Origin: Clostridia bacterium
Lineage (GTDB): Bacteria; Bacillota; Clostridia; Oscillospirales; CAG-272
Direction of reading: 5' to 3'
DNA: 36,354 bases
Assembly (NCBI GenBank): GCA_017398595.1
Contig: JAFQFR010000025.1
Coordinates: 1-36,354, forward strand
Of this stretch, positions 1 to 8,157 are shown one piece after another. Position numbers and translations under genes: made by a program. The notes beneath the pieces are model-generated. The model ran no database searches, was not told the DNA's origin, and was given only the letters and a program-made list of their open reading frames with translations. Position 1 is the first letter of the stretch. Every line of letters starts with the position of its first letter.

Positions 1-203
1 GCTCAAAAGCGAAAAATTCGGGGGTCTCCCTCCCCCCCCCTATGCCGTGAGTGCCGCTGTCGGGAAAGCTCTCTGTCAGAAAGCGGTTAAAAGCCGATTT
101 TCAGCGAGTTATTCGCTTTTTATGAGATTTTTTCTCAAAAAGAGCCTGTAAAATCCCGTTTCTGCCCAAATTATCACAGCTTTCAAAGCGTTTTCAAAAC
201 GTT
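1..203. other. Non-coding segment after HNH gene; candidate packaging (cos/pac) region
   Basis: I find no convincing gene on either strand here. If the molecule is circular this stretch plus the last 34 bases forms a gap of about 240 bases between the HNH nuclease and the first head gene, which is where cos or pac sites lie in many HK97-like phages. It contains a C-run/G-run tract (about 25-41), a weak hairpin at about 103-122 (AGCGA/TCGCT arms followed by T residues on the plus strand), and an AT-rich inverted repeat at about 116-142 (CTTTTT..GAGA / TCTCAAAAAG). The packaging role is inferred from position only. Confidence 0.4.
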
Positions 204-211
204 TCAAAGCG
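181..211. repeat. Three tandem TTTCAAARCG repeats
   Basis: Three near-identical 10-base units, TTTCAAAGCG (181-190), TTTCAAAACG (192-201) and TTTCAAAGCG (202-211), follow one another at 10-11 base spacing, about one helical turn, and run into the end of the HNH gene. Phased short direct repeats next to an HNH nuclease and head genes resemble terminase-binding sites (cosB-like). The repeat is directly visible; the role is inferred. Confidence 0.55.
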
Positions 212-551
212 TTTTCCAATCGAACGTCTGAGGAAGCAGGCGGTTCGGGACGACCTTCGGGGCTGGGTCAAAACCGACCCGGGGCGCTAACTTGTCCGAC
301 TTCTGACGATTACAGCAGAAGTGTGCGAGCTGCAAATTTGCGAGGTCGGAAGGGTGCCCGCCTTTTGCAATAGGAATTATGTGGTCTACGGTCGCCGAAA
401 GCGGGAGAGGATATTTGATATTCTTGTCAACGGGCTTCCCACAAATGCCGCAAATCTCCTGCACAGCGAGAATGCGCTTTCTGTTCGACAGGAACTGTGC
501 TCTGTGACCTGCGAATTTGTCGGCGCGGGAGCGCTCATCGGTCGGGGGCAT
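204..551 (-). CDS. HNH endonuclease
   Basis: Small HNH nuclease of about 115 residues. It has the Cys-x2-Cys pair (CGICGK), then the ATVDHII core with the catalytic DH, a GGHPSDLANLQLAH segment with the conserved Asn, and a C-terminal HFCCNRQKSDK giving the last zinc and metal ligands. In HK97-type phages such nucleases sit beside the terminase genes and are needed with terminase for genome cleavage and packaging. I chose the ATG at 551 (start MPPTDERSR) because a longer in-frame reading would run through the terminator hairpin at 580-610; its ribosome site is weak (GGTG). It is the last minus-strand gene before the putative packaging region, although the expected small terminase does not follow. 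Confidence 0.85.
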   Translation of the reverse strand: MPPTDERSRADKFAGHRAQFLSNRKRILAVQEICGICGKPVDKNIKYPLPLSATVDHIIPIAKGGHPSDLANLQLAHFCCNRQKSDKLAPRVGFDPAPKVVPNRLLPQTFDWKTL

Positions 552-579
552 ATTTTTTTCACCGGCTTTCTCAGTACGG

Positions 580-610
580 AAAAGCACCCCGGAGGTCAAA
601 TCCGAGGTGC
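580..610 (-). terminator. Rho-independent terminator upstream of HNH gene
   Basis: Minus-strand hairpin with 10-bp arms (601-610 with 584-593, one G-U pair), 7-base loop and a TTTT tail (583-580). It lies between the RinA-like gene and the HNH start and could end early transcription or act as an attenuator in front of the late genes. Confidence 0.7.
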
Positions 611-624
611 CTGCATTATTGCCT

Positions 625-639
625 ATTATAATTATACCA
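625..639 (-). promoter_or_regulatory. Extended -10 promoter, candidate late promoter
   Basis: On the minus strand TGGTATAATTATAAT gives an extended -10 (TG-N-TATAAT) without a recognisable -35 at the right distance. A -10 with no -35 downstream of a RinA/ArpU-type activator gene fits an activator-dependent late promoter, but the terminator at 610-580 is only about 15 bases past the predicted start, so this may be a short attenuated transcript instead. Confidence 0.4.
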
Positions 640-680
640 CACTTAAATCCGCCTTTTCCGCCTTGCTTTGACAAACTTTA

Positions 681-1079
681 TCAGCGTTTTTTGTGCATAT
701 TCAATAAATAGCCTGTCAATTTACGGTAGGGCGTATGTTCCGAACGGTATTTCAGCTTCAACGCTATCTCCTGCCATGACGGTTTCTTTCCCTGCGACAT
801 GAAGCGAAGTTCGATTATCCGCCTGAGTTCGTAATCATCGACCGATTCCGCGAACCTCTCCACAGCCGCGCAGGAAGCCCGCAGACGCGCCTGTCGGTCA
901 AGCAGTGTCTTTACCCTCGGAACGTTTGGAAGACCCGTCTGCGTGGCTGTATGAAGCGAATACGGGAACTCTGCCGCGGATTGCACCGCTATCTGCGTTT
1001 CGTACCCCGCGAGCTCGTCCCCGACAGCTTCAAGCTCTGTACGGTTGGCGCGGTAGGCTTCGAGTTGGTCAAGGGTCAT
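681..1079 (-). CDS. RinA/ArpU-like phage late transcription activator
   Basis: 132-residue protein resembling the RinA/ArpU/DUF1492 group of sigma-like activators of phage late genes. The N-terminal half is helical (residues 1-60), and the C-terminal half has the family-type helix-turn-helix: an ELRRIIELRFM segment, then SWQEIALKLKY and RSEHTPYRKLTGYLL. The start ATG has a good site (GGAGGACGAAA). It overlaps the preceding small gene by 11 bases and is the last gene before the HNH nuclease, the normal place for a late activator at the early/late boundary. DNA binding to a late promoter is inferred from the family, not visible here. An alternative would be a small sigma-70 region-4-like protein of unknown target. 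Confidence 0.7.
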   Translation of the reverse strand: MTLDQLEAYRANRTELEAVGDELAGYETQIAVQSAAEFPYSLHTATQTGLPNVPRVKTLLDRQARLRASCAAVERFAESVDDYELRRIIELRFMSQGKKPSWQEIALKLKYRSEHTPYRKLTGYLLNMHKKR

Positions 1080-1305
1080 TTTCGTCCTCCTTTTCCTCGT
1101 GGGATTTTATCTTTTTGAGTGTGAGCCTGTTAAACTCATTCCACCAGTAGCTGTTCAAGCGGCTCCCGCAGTAGCGACTGAGCCGGAACTGCATTTCTGC
1201 GAGAGCGTCTATCAGATCATCATTGCACGGCATTTCTTTCTTGATACACTCGCCCGCCGCTTCTATCAGCTCAGCTGCAGCGAGTATCAGTTCAAGGTTT
1301 GTCAC
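1069..1305 (-). CDS. Hypothetical early protein (78 aa)
   Basis: Not recognised. GTG start (MTNLELILAAAEL) with a strong GGAGGAG site seven bases upstream. Predicted mostly helical, with a cluster of aromatic residues (YWWNEFNRLT) and a very charged tail (KSHEEKEDENDP). It follows the SNF2 gene by two bases and overlaps the RinA-like gene by 11, so it is co-translated with them. Function unknown. Confidence 0.75.
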   Translation of the reverse strand: MTNLELILAAAELIEAAGECIKKEMPCNDDLIDALAEMQFRLSRYCGSRLNSYWWNEFNRLTLKKIKSHEEKEDENDP

Positions 1306-1307
1306 TT

Positions 1308-2659
1308 TTAATCTCCTCCATGTTTTTCCTTCAGCGCCGCAAGAAGCTCGTCCTGGACGGCGCTCTTGTCCCTCAGACTGCGGTAGACCCGCTCGTCTGC
1401 GGTATTCTCGGTCAGCAGGTGGTGGACGATCACCGCCCGCTGCTGACCCTGCCTGTGAAGGCGGGCGTTCGCCTGTTGGTATAGTTCAAGGCTCCACGTC
1501 AGCCCGAACCACACTATGATGTTCCCGCCCGCTTGCAGGTTCAGACCGTGTCCCGCGCCTGCGGGGTGCGCCAGAAGCAGCGGTATCTTTCCGTCGTTCC
1601 AGTCGGCGATGTGTTCCGCGCTGTCGAGTTTCACCGCCTGCGGGAATCGGCGCTTTATGCGTTCAAGGTCGTGCTTGTAACTGTAAAAGCACAGCACCGG
1701 CGCACCGTTCGCGGCTTCGATGATCTCGCCCAGCGCGTCAAGCTTTCCCTCGCCGACTTCGATGTATTCGCCCGTTTCGGTGTACATCGCGCCGTTGCTG
1801 TACTGCAAGAGCTTGTTCGTCAGCGCCGCCGCAGATACAGCCGAAACCTCGCCTGCGGTAAACTCGATGTACATATCCCGCTCGAACTTGTCGTAGGCTT
1901 TGCGCTGTGCGGGAGTGAGCTTCACAGCCGTTACACAGTCGATACGCTCCGGCAGGGTCAGCCAATCCGCCGCCTTCATCGAAACGCAGATGTCGGAAAG
2001 TTTTGCCCTGATAGCCTCATCAGCGCCCTGTTTGGGCTTGTAGGTGAAGATCGTGGTCTGATTTCTCTTATCGGGGACGAAGTACCGCTCCCGATACCCC
2101 GTGACGGTTCTGCCGAGACGTTCGCCGCCGTCTATCAGATACATCTCGCTCCACAGGTCGATAAGCCCGTTCGGCGCGGGTGTTCCGGTCAGACCCACCA
2201 CGCGCTTTGAACCTGTGATGACCTTCCGCAGCGCCCTGAACCTCTGCGCTTTCGGACTTTTGAAGCTCGATAATTCATCTATCACCACCATGTCAAAGCA
2301 CCAGCGCTTCAACTCACCGCAGAGCCACACGACGTTCTCGCGGTTGATGACGTAGATGTCAGCCTTTGCCGCAAGAGCCTGCCGCCGCTGTGCGGGTGCG
2401 CCGAGTATCTTCGAGATCGTCAGGTGCCGCAGGTGCTCCCACTTTTCGCTTTCGCGGCTCCATGTGTCCTCAGCCACACGAAGCGGCGCTATCACCAGTA
2501 CGCGGGAAATCTCAAAGCTGTTATACATCAGCTCGTTTATTGCCGTCAGCGTGATTACGGTCTTTCCGAGACCTAACCCATGTCCAAGAACAGCCCACAG
2601 CGGGGCTTTTCGAGTATCGTTTCGATTGCCGTTGTCTGATACTCATGTGGCTTGAACAT
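1308..2659 (-). pseudogene. SNF2-family DEAD-like helicase, frameshifted in Walker A
   Basis: Phage SNF2/RapA-type ATPase of about 445 residues thought to act in recombination or replication. The natural start is ATG 2659 (MFKPHEYQTTAIET) behind GAGGAGGTGATG, overlapping the VRR-NUC gene by 17 bases. The reading frame hits TAG at 2573-2575, exactly where LDMGLGKT (Walker A) should be; the rest continues in another frame from the GLGKTVITL segment through VVIDELSSF (Walker B, DEAH-like), VGLTGTPAPNG (motif III), and QANARLHRQGQ (motif VI). The local sequence looks like a net +5 (TAGGT duplicated) or -1 change. If real, the enzyme is dead or needs frameshifting; if an assembly error, the gene is intact. 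The downstream fragment alone (ATG 2528) lacks Walker A and could not hydrolyse ATP normally. Confidence 0.8.
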
Positions 2660-2948
2660 CACTTTGCATCACCTCCTCGATGAACTCCCCCACTTTCTCC
2701 CGCGTGTCGATGACCCTCACGGTCACACCGAGAGCCGCAAGCTCCCGGTGAAACGCAAGCTGTGAGGGGCGGGGTTTTCCGTTCGGGGCTTTGGTCTCGG
2801 CGAAGTACACTCTGCCGTGCGGGAAAATGCATATCCTGTCGGGTGCGCCGATGTGTCCGGGCGAAACAAATTTGTAACATTTACCCCCTGCGGCTCTCAC
2901 CCTTTTCCGCAGATAGCCCTCTATCGTATTTTCTTTCAGTGTCAACAC
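2643..2948 (-). CDS. VRR-NUC domain nuclease
   Basis: 101-residue stand-alone VRR-NUC nuclease of the PD-(D/E)XK superfamily, related to the nuclease domain of FAN1 and cleaving branched DNA. Visible motifs: ENTIEGYLRKRVRAAGGKCYKF at the N-terminus with the family Glu, then GAPDRICIF (catalytic Asp), FAETKAP (E-x-K) and the PRPSQLAFHREL helix that closes the fold. GTG or TTG start after GAAAGGAAG; both are close to the ribosome site. It lies between the primase-helicase and SNF2 helicase, the usual trio in Firmicutes phage replication modules. Its start codon lies within the outermost repeat of the candidate origin. Confidence 0.88.
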   Translation of the reverse strand: MLTLKENTIEGYLRKRVRAAGGKCYKFVSPGHIGAPDRICIFPHGRVYFAETKAPNGKPRPSQLAFHRELAALGVTVRVIDTREKVGEFIEEVMQSDVQAT

Positions 2949-3205
2949 TTCCTTTCAAGTCTGTTGACGCTCAAAACCCTGTAAAATCAACGGTTTCGGG
3001 GCTTTTGTCAACAATGTCAACGGTTTTTCCTATAAACTATTACGTATTATGACCATTTAACAAAATATACCATTTCCATATTTTGTTAAAAGCCCTTAAT
3101 AGAAAAAAGTGTTATAGAAAAACTGTTGACATTGTTGACAATAGCCGCAAACCGTTGATTTTATTGGGTTTTAGGTGTCAACAGTTTTCCGATTTGTCAA
3201 CAGAA
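2941..3205. repeat. Iteron array in a large nested dyad; candidate replication origin
   Basis: Eight exact copies of GTCAAC or its complement (2941, 2963, 3007, 3016, 3125, 3134, 3177, 3196) plus two RTCAAC variants occur in 265 bases. They are arranged as nested inverted repeats sharing one centre near 3073: a perfect 13-bp inner pair (3056-3068 with 3078-3090, TTTAACAAAATAT type), a 25-bp pair with one mismatch (3005-3029 with 3117-3141), and outer arms matching over AAACCGTTGATTTTA, GGGTTTT and GTCAACAG blocks. The centre is AT-rich. Iterons around an AT-rich core between replication genes are what a phage origin looks like; the origin role is inferred. Confidence 0.75.
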
Positions 3206-5634
3206 ATCCGGCAAAAACCCCGTTGAGTGCCGTAAATCGACCCGAAACGCATACTTGTCTTTGCCTTTTCCCATTTTCCCGTTTTAAGGATAATATCTTG
3301 TATTTCTCTGCTTTTAATGTTGGTCAGATCACGCTTTTCGCCGTTCAAAGCCTCGCACCAAATCTCCAAAGCGCAGACTTTTTCGCGCTGAACCTTTCCC
3401 TCTGCGGACACCCCGAAATCCTCCCCCGCGTGGAGATAAGCGCGTCGGTCGGAAAGGTCAAGCTCCGCCCAGTTTTCGGGGAGCGGCGTTTCGAGGTACT
3501 TCTCCACCTCGCCCGTCAGAGGGCTTTGCTCGAAGTGCCTGTCCTGTTCGGTTTCCGCCGCACGGCGCAGTTCTTTCGTATCGAGATAGAGCTTTTCGCC
3601 CGCCCTCTCGATCTCGCAGGCTTCCGCCCATATCTGATCCCGCACCTCGTCGGTCAGGTCGTCGAACACCGACAGCCGCGCCTTTGCGGGGTCTACGTCC
3701 ACGGGGAGAAAACGCCTGTTGCCTGTCACGTCACGCAGGAACTCGACGTTGTTTGTTGTACCGAAGAAAACGCACTGACGCGCCCGTGTCTTAACGTGCC
3801 TGTCATACGCCGCACGGTAGCTGTCCGACTGCTTGGCGATGAAGTGCTTGACTGCTTCGACCTCATTCCGACGGAGCGCCGAAAGCTCTGCGATCTCGAT
3901 TATCCAGAAGCCCTGCAATTCCTCGTAGGCTTCCTTGCCCTGAATGCTTGTCAGGGTGTCCGAGAACCATTTCCCGCCGAGCCTGCTTACAAGATAGCTC
4001 TTGCCGCAGCCCTGCTTTCCTACGAGTATCAGGACATTATCGAACTTCACGCCCGGCTGTTTCACCCGCCGCACTGCCGCCGCGAGGGTCTTACGTGTGA
4101 CAGCTCTCACGTACTGCGTGTTCTCCGCGCCCATGTAGTCGATAAGCAGGGTCTCCACCCGCTTCACGCCGTCCCATTTCAGTCCGTTCAGGTAGTCAAG
4201 GACAGGGTGAAACGTGTTCTCATGCGATATCAGTACCCTTGCATCGTCTATACTGCTCTTGCCCTTTATGCTGTACTTTTTCTCCAGCCAGTGCCTAAGC
4301 CCGGCATCGTCCTCATCAGACCAGGGGCGGCTTTTTGTTTCAGCGTTCCAAGGCAGCGCCCCCGTTGCGACATATCGCCCGGTGAAATCGTTGAAACCGA
4401 GTTTTCCTTGCATCTCATGATCGTTAGCCAGTATCAGCGCGACATTGTCTATCGTTGAAAGATACTCGCCTTTATCGCCTGTTTTGAGCTTTAAGACCCA
4501 ATCTTTGCCTGTTCTTTCTTTGTCTCCCTCGGGTTCTCCCTCACTGTCATCAACAACCTCGCCGATATAATCAGTAAAATCCTCGACCGCTTCACCCGTC
4601 CGCTCCGCAAACTGCCGTAGTTTCACATCATCAAGTTCTCTTGCAAACTCACTCATTGCCTTGAAACTCGGCATTTTTGATATGGGCGTACCCTCTTTTG
4701 CATCTTCGTCCCTGTCTCCGAACATATGTATCCGCACGAGGTCGAAGGCATTGCAGAGCGTACCGCCTGCGGGGTCGGTGGCGTGATTTGAATAGGCGAA
4801 TTTCCCGCCCTCATATATCACCAAGCCCGCCGCCGTGCTTCCCGCCGCGTAGGTGTATCTGTCCTCTGACGCGCACGGCTTGTACACGTCGGGCAGGAAC
4901 TCGGCTATTGCTGCGGGAACATCATAGCAGCGGCAGAACGCGCCTATTATGCCCTTTTTCGTGGTCGGGTCTTCCTGCCTGCTCGCGGTCCTTTCACGCG
5001 CCTTGTCTACCCTCGATGAGAAAGCCCACTCACGTACATCGCGCCAGTCGTTGTACTCCGCAAGGAGCCTGTCAACGTCCAGCGGCTTACGTTCCGCGTG
5101 CCTGAACACGAATTCCCCGTCCGCGCTGGTACTCGGGTAGTACATCAGTCTGTGGGGTTGATAGGTCGTATCGTCGAACTGATCTATACCGATACTGTCC
5201 GCAAGCTTACGCGCCGCCGCCTCGTACTCCTCCGCCGTGACCGTCCTCGAAAGCGGCACGATCAGCCGCAGGCGGGGCTTTTCGGGCGTGTGCTTGTGGG
5301 TCGAATAGATTATGTACGAATACTCGGCGAACATCTCCACCGTGTCGCAGAAATCAGTCTCGACGAAATCCGCGTCAAGGGTTATCATCGAGCGGCATTC
5401 GACCTTACCCGTACAACGCCGACCGCCCGTTAAATGCCCCGCGACGAATCCGCCCACGTCCTTGATCTCGTCCTGCTGTGACTTCGGCAGAGCCTTGTAC
5501 TCCGCCTGTGTCTCGTTAGTCCGCTCGGTGCGGGAGAGCCTTTCGACCAGCTCCACCCAGCTCACGAGCGTATTTTTCCATGTCTTGGTTTTCCTCGAAA
5601 GTCCCGTTGCAATGGCGTATTTTCTTTCTCCCAT
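3178..5634 (-). CDS. VirE/VapE-type primase-helicase
   Basis: Large replication protein (818 residues from ATG 5634, chosen for AAAGGA nine bases upstream; an earlier start at 5667 would overlap polA). The N-terminal 200 residues resemble an archaeo-eukaryotic primase-like domain, with ITLDADFVE supplying the D-x-D metal ligands (D87/D89) and KPRLRLIVPL and PHRLMYYP motifs. The C-terminal part is the virulence-associated E/superfamily 3-like helicase: Walker A LVGKQGCGKS (about residues 537-546), Walker B-like FWIIEIAEL, and FFGTTNNVEFLRDVTGNRRF with the sensor Asn and arginine finger. A linker near residues 360-380 is highly acidic. It probably primes and unwinds DNA for the polymerase encoded next to it, and its 3-prime end lies in the candidate origin. 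Confidence 0.9.
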   Translation of the reverse strand: MGERKYAIATGLSRKTKTWKNTLVSWVELVERLSRTERTNETQAEYKALPKSQQDEIKDVGGFVAGHLTGGRRCTGKVECRSMITLDADFVETDFCDTVEMFAEYSYIIYSTHKHTPEKPRLRLIVPLSRTVTAEEYEAAARKLADSIGIDQFDDTTYQPHRLMYYPSTSADGEFVFRHAERKPLDVDRLLAEYNDWRDVREWAFSSRVDKARERTASRQEDPTTKKGIIGAFCRCYDVPAAIAEFLPDVYKPCASEDRYTYAAGSTAAGLVIYEGGKFAYSNHATDPAGGTLCNAFDLVRIHMFGDRDEDAKEGTPISKMPSFKAMSEFARELDDVKLRQFAERTGEAVEDFTDYIGEVVDDSEGEPEGDKERTGKDWVLKLKTGDKGEYLSTIDNVALILANDHEMQGKLGFNDFTGRYVATGALPWNAETKSRPWSDEDDAGLRHWLEKKYSIKGKSSIDDARVLISHENTFHPVLDYLNGLKWDGVKRVETLLIDYMGAENTQYVRAVTRKTLAAAVRRVKQPGVKFDNVLILVGKQGCGKSYLVSRLGGKWFSDTLTSIQGKEAYEELQGFWIIEIAELSALRRNEVEAVKHFIAKQSDSYRAAYDRHVKTRARQCVFFGTTNNVEFLRDVTGNRRFLPVDVDPAKARLSVFDDLTDEVRDQIWAEACEIERAGEKLYLDTKELRRAAETEQDRHFEQSPLTGEVEKYLETPLPENWAELDLSDRRAYLHAGEDFGVSAEGKVQREKVCALEIWCEALNGEKRDLTNIKSREIQDIILKTGKWEKAKTSMRFGSIYGTQRGFCRISVDKSENC

Positions 5635-5638
5635 TAAA

Positions 5639-7585
5639 TTAGTCCTTTCTGTAAAATTCCGTTTCATACCCTTCGGCTCTTAACGGCAAGCCCTGCGCCC
5701 ACGGTATAGGCTCTCCCATGATCGCGGCGACTTCCTCCGCGCTCCCGAAGCCTTGCGGGGCGTCGATAATCACCTCATCGTGGACATGGAATACGATCTT
5801 AAAGCCCCGCTCTTCGAGCCTTATCATGCTCTCCGCGAGACAGTCCCGCGCTACCGCCTGTACAAGATTCTCGACGAGTTTGCCGCCGAAGGTTTCGAGC
5901 CGCGTCCAAGCCTTTGTCTGCTGATCGAGCCCCCTGTACGTGAGTGACGGCTTTCCGAAACGGTTCTCCTCTATGCGCGGCTGTACGTAGGCGATACAAC
6001 GCCCCGACGGCAGGCGCACGAAGAGTATCCCGCTCTTTCGGAAGAATTTGAAGCGCCCGACGGTCTGCGGCTCACCCTCTGCGGCTTTCAGAGCGGCGGT
6101 CTGAACGTCGTACCAGAAGCGGCATATTTTCGAATTCGACTTTCTCCACGAATCGACAAGCGGCTGTAGTTCCTCCTCCGCAAGACCCATTTCGAGAGCC
6201 CCCATGCTTTTGAGCGCCCCCGCCGAACCGCCGTAGCCTAAAGCAAGCTCCGCGATCTTGCCTTTCTGCCGCAGGTGTCCGTTGACCCCGTGCTTAACGA
6301 CGGGTACGCCGAACATCTTTGAAGCCGAAGCGCAGTAAATGTCGCCGCCGTCCTCGAATACTTTCAGCCGCCACTTTTCACCTGCTAAGTATGCCACTAC
6401 ACGCGCCTCTATTGCAGAAAAGTCCGACACGATAAAACGGCAGCCCTCTGACGGAACAAACGCCGTGCGTATCAGCTCCGAAAGCGTCTGCTGAACACTC
6501 CCGTAGCACATCTCGAACAGCTCGTAATCGCCCGCTCTCACAAGCTCACGCGCCTCCGACAAGTCGGGCAGATGATTCCGCGGCAGGTTCTGCACCTGCA
6601 CCAGCGCCCCCGCCCAGCGCCCCGTTCTTGCCGCTCCGTAGAACCGCAGGAATCCCCTCGCCCGCCCGTCGGGACAGGTGCAGTCAAGCATTGCGCCGTA
6701 CTTCTTCACGCTGGTCTTTGCCGTCTCCGAGCGCAGCCGCAGGACTTCTTTTACAAGCGGGTCAGCAGTGTCTTTGAGAACAGCCTTGACCGCCTTTTTG
6801 TCGAGCACGTCGAATGTCTGCCCGGTGCGCTCTTCGAGCCATGCTTTGAGTTGCGAGACACTGTTTGGATTCGTGAGACCCGTGAGCCGCTGCATTTCCG
6901 CAGTCTTTTCCTTCGTATACCTCTCCCCGAACCGCACGGCGTTTTCCGCAAGCTGTCTGTCGATAAGACAGCCCCTCGCCGCTATGCGCTTGTCAAGCAC
7001 CCATAATCGCTGTTCGCTCTCCGCTATCGGGAACGCTTCGAGCCGCTTTCTTATCGCCCTTTCGACCTCCACGTCCTGCTTGCAGTATTCCTTAAATACC
7101 TCCCACAGTTCGGGGTCATCGGTGGGCGTGTGCCGCATATCGCCGTCAAGAAGCGGCGCGTCTTTCAGCGCCTTGCAGGGCTTCGAGAAGAAGTCTATGC
7201 ACTTCCTGCCGCGCTTGTCCTTCTGCGCGAAAAGCCCCAGCGCCTGCGCCGTCTGCGCCAGCGACTGCGGAAGCCCCAGCTCCGCCGCCTGTATCATGGT
7301 ACAGCGCCACTGCGCGGGGTCGAGATCGATTCCGAATGCCCGCTGTATGCAGGTGATCTCGAACTCGGCATTGTAGGCGGTCTTTATCACGTCGGGGGCG
7401 GTCAGAGCTTCAAGCACCTCGCAGGGAATGCCGCTGTCCGGCTCGAAAACTTTTACCTCGTCATCATCGAAAGCATACGCAAACAGCAGTATCTTAAAAT
7501 CGGGTGCACTGCTGTACGCATATACGCCCGACTTGATAAGATCAGTGCCGCTGTATGTCTCGATGTCTATACCCAGCACCCGCAT
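5639..7585 (-). CDS. Family A DNA polymerase with 3-5 exonuclease
   Basis: 648-residue phage DNA polymerase I-like enzyme without a 5-3 exonuclease domain. The N-terminus has proofreading motifs (GIDIETYS, D7/E9; YNAEFEIT; YCKQDVEVE with D171). The polymerase domain has motif A VSDFSAIEAR (D388, E393), motif B HLRQKGKIAELALGYGG (437-453) and motif C HVHDEV (D603). All catalytic residues are present, so it should be active. Replicates the phage genome together with the primase-helicase downstream and the single-strand binding protein upstream; short gaps of 3-5 bases to both neighbours show one operon. The ribosome site before its ATG is weak, consistent with translational coupling. Confidence 0.95.
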   Translation of the reverse strand: MRVLGIDIETYSGTDLIKSGVYAYSSAPDFKILLFAYAFDDDEVKVFEPDSGIPCEVLEALTAPDVIKTAYNAEFEITCIQRAFGIDLDPAQWRCTMIQAAELGLPQSLAQTAQALGLFAQKDKRGRKCIDFFSKPCKALKDAPLLDGDMRHTPTDDPELWEVFKEYCKQDVEVERAIRKRLEAFPIAESEQRLWVLDKRIAARGCLIDRQLAENAVRFGERYTKEKTAEMQRLTGLTNPNSVSQLKAWLEERTGQTFDVLDKKAVKAVLKDTADPLVKEVLRLRSETAKTSVKKYGAMLDCTCPDGRARGFLRFYGAARTGRWAGALVQVQNLPRNHLPDLSEARELVRAGDYELFEMCYGSVQQTLSELIRTAFVPSEGCRFIVSDFSAIEARVVAYLAGEKWRLKVFEDGGDIYCASASKMFGVPVVKHGVNGHLRQKGKIAELALGYGGSAGALKSMGALEMGLAEEELQPLVDSWRKSNSKICRFWYDVQTAALKAAEGEPQTVGRFKFFRKSGILFVRLPSGRCIAYVQPRIEENRFGKPSLTYRGLDQQTKAWTRLETFGGKLVENLVQAVARDCLAESMIRLEERGFKIVFHVHDEVIIDAPQGFGSAEEVAAIMGEPIPWAQGLPLRAEGYETEFYRKD

Positions 7586-7588
7586 GAT

Positions 7589-8155
7589 TTAACCGAAAAT
7601 GTCATCGCCGCCGAAGTCTTCATCGATGAGGTCAGCGAAATCGTCCTCAGCGCGAGACTTGCCGCCGAGGGCTTCCCCGTCGCGGGTCTTCATGATGTTA
7701 TTGAGACCGCAGGCTATGCCCTTGTTGCCGCTCGTGTTGAAGGCGTAGAACGTAATGCTTGCGTGACCGTAACAGCCGCTGTAAAACTCGGTCGTGTCAA
7801 TGATCGGATTGCCGCCCTTGTCCAATATGCCGGGCTTGGTCTTGGCGTTGGCATTGATGAAATACTTGCCCGCGTAGACCTCGTCGTCCTCACGCTCGGT
7901 GTCACCGTCACGCACAGGCAGTTTGAGATTCGCGGGTATCTTGCCGCCGAACTTGGAAAGCCCCGCCTGCTTTGCCGCTTCGATAGCCGCCTTTATGCGT
8001 TCGAGGGTCTTCTTGTCCTTCTTATCGATGAGGATAGACACACTGTATTTCGGCTCGCTGCCGTTTATCGACGCGGGCTCGAAAACGTGCGCGTAGGAGA
8101 AAAGCACCTCGCCTGTGATTACCTTTGTGCTTGCTGTTTTGTTAGTCTTTGCCAT
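7589..8155 (-). CDS. DUF2815 single-stranded DNA-binding protein
   Basis: DUF2815-family phage protein, an OB-fold single-strand DNA-binding protein. The central part (VLFSYAHVFEPASINGSEPKYSVSILI, FINANAKTKPGI, EFYSGCYGHASITFYAF) matches the family pattern, and the C-terminus is acidic and ends DDIFG, like the protein-recruiting tails of SSBs. I chose the second ATG (8155, MAKTNKT) because the GGAGGT site is nine bases from it but only three from the first. Sits between DUF2800 and polA, the standard context; role in replication/recombination is inferred from family and context. Confidence 0.88.
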   Translation of the reverse strand: MAKTNKTASTKVITGEVLFSYAHVFEPASINGSEPKYSVSILIDKKDKKTLERIKAAIEAAKQAGLSKFGGKIPANLKLPVRDGDTEREDDEVYAGKYFINANAKTKPGILDKGGNPIIDTTEFYSGCYGHASITFYAFNTSGNKGIACGLNNIMKTRDGEALGGKSRAEDDFADLIDEDFGGDDIFG

Positions 8156-8157
8156 TT

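Noticed and set aside
3175..4458. 427-codon plus-strand frame opposite the primase-helicase
   Set aside because: Antisense shadow of a clearly conserved gene in GC-rich sequence; no start signal or motifs.
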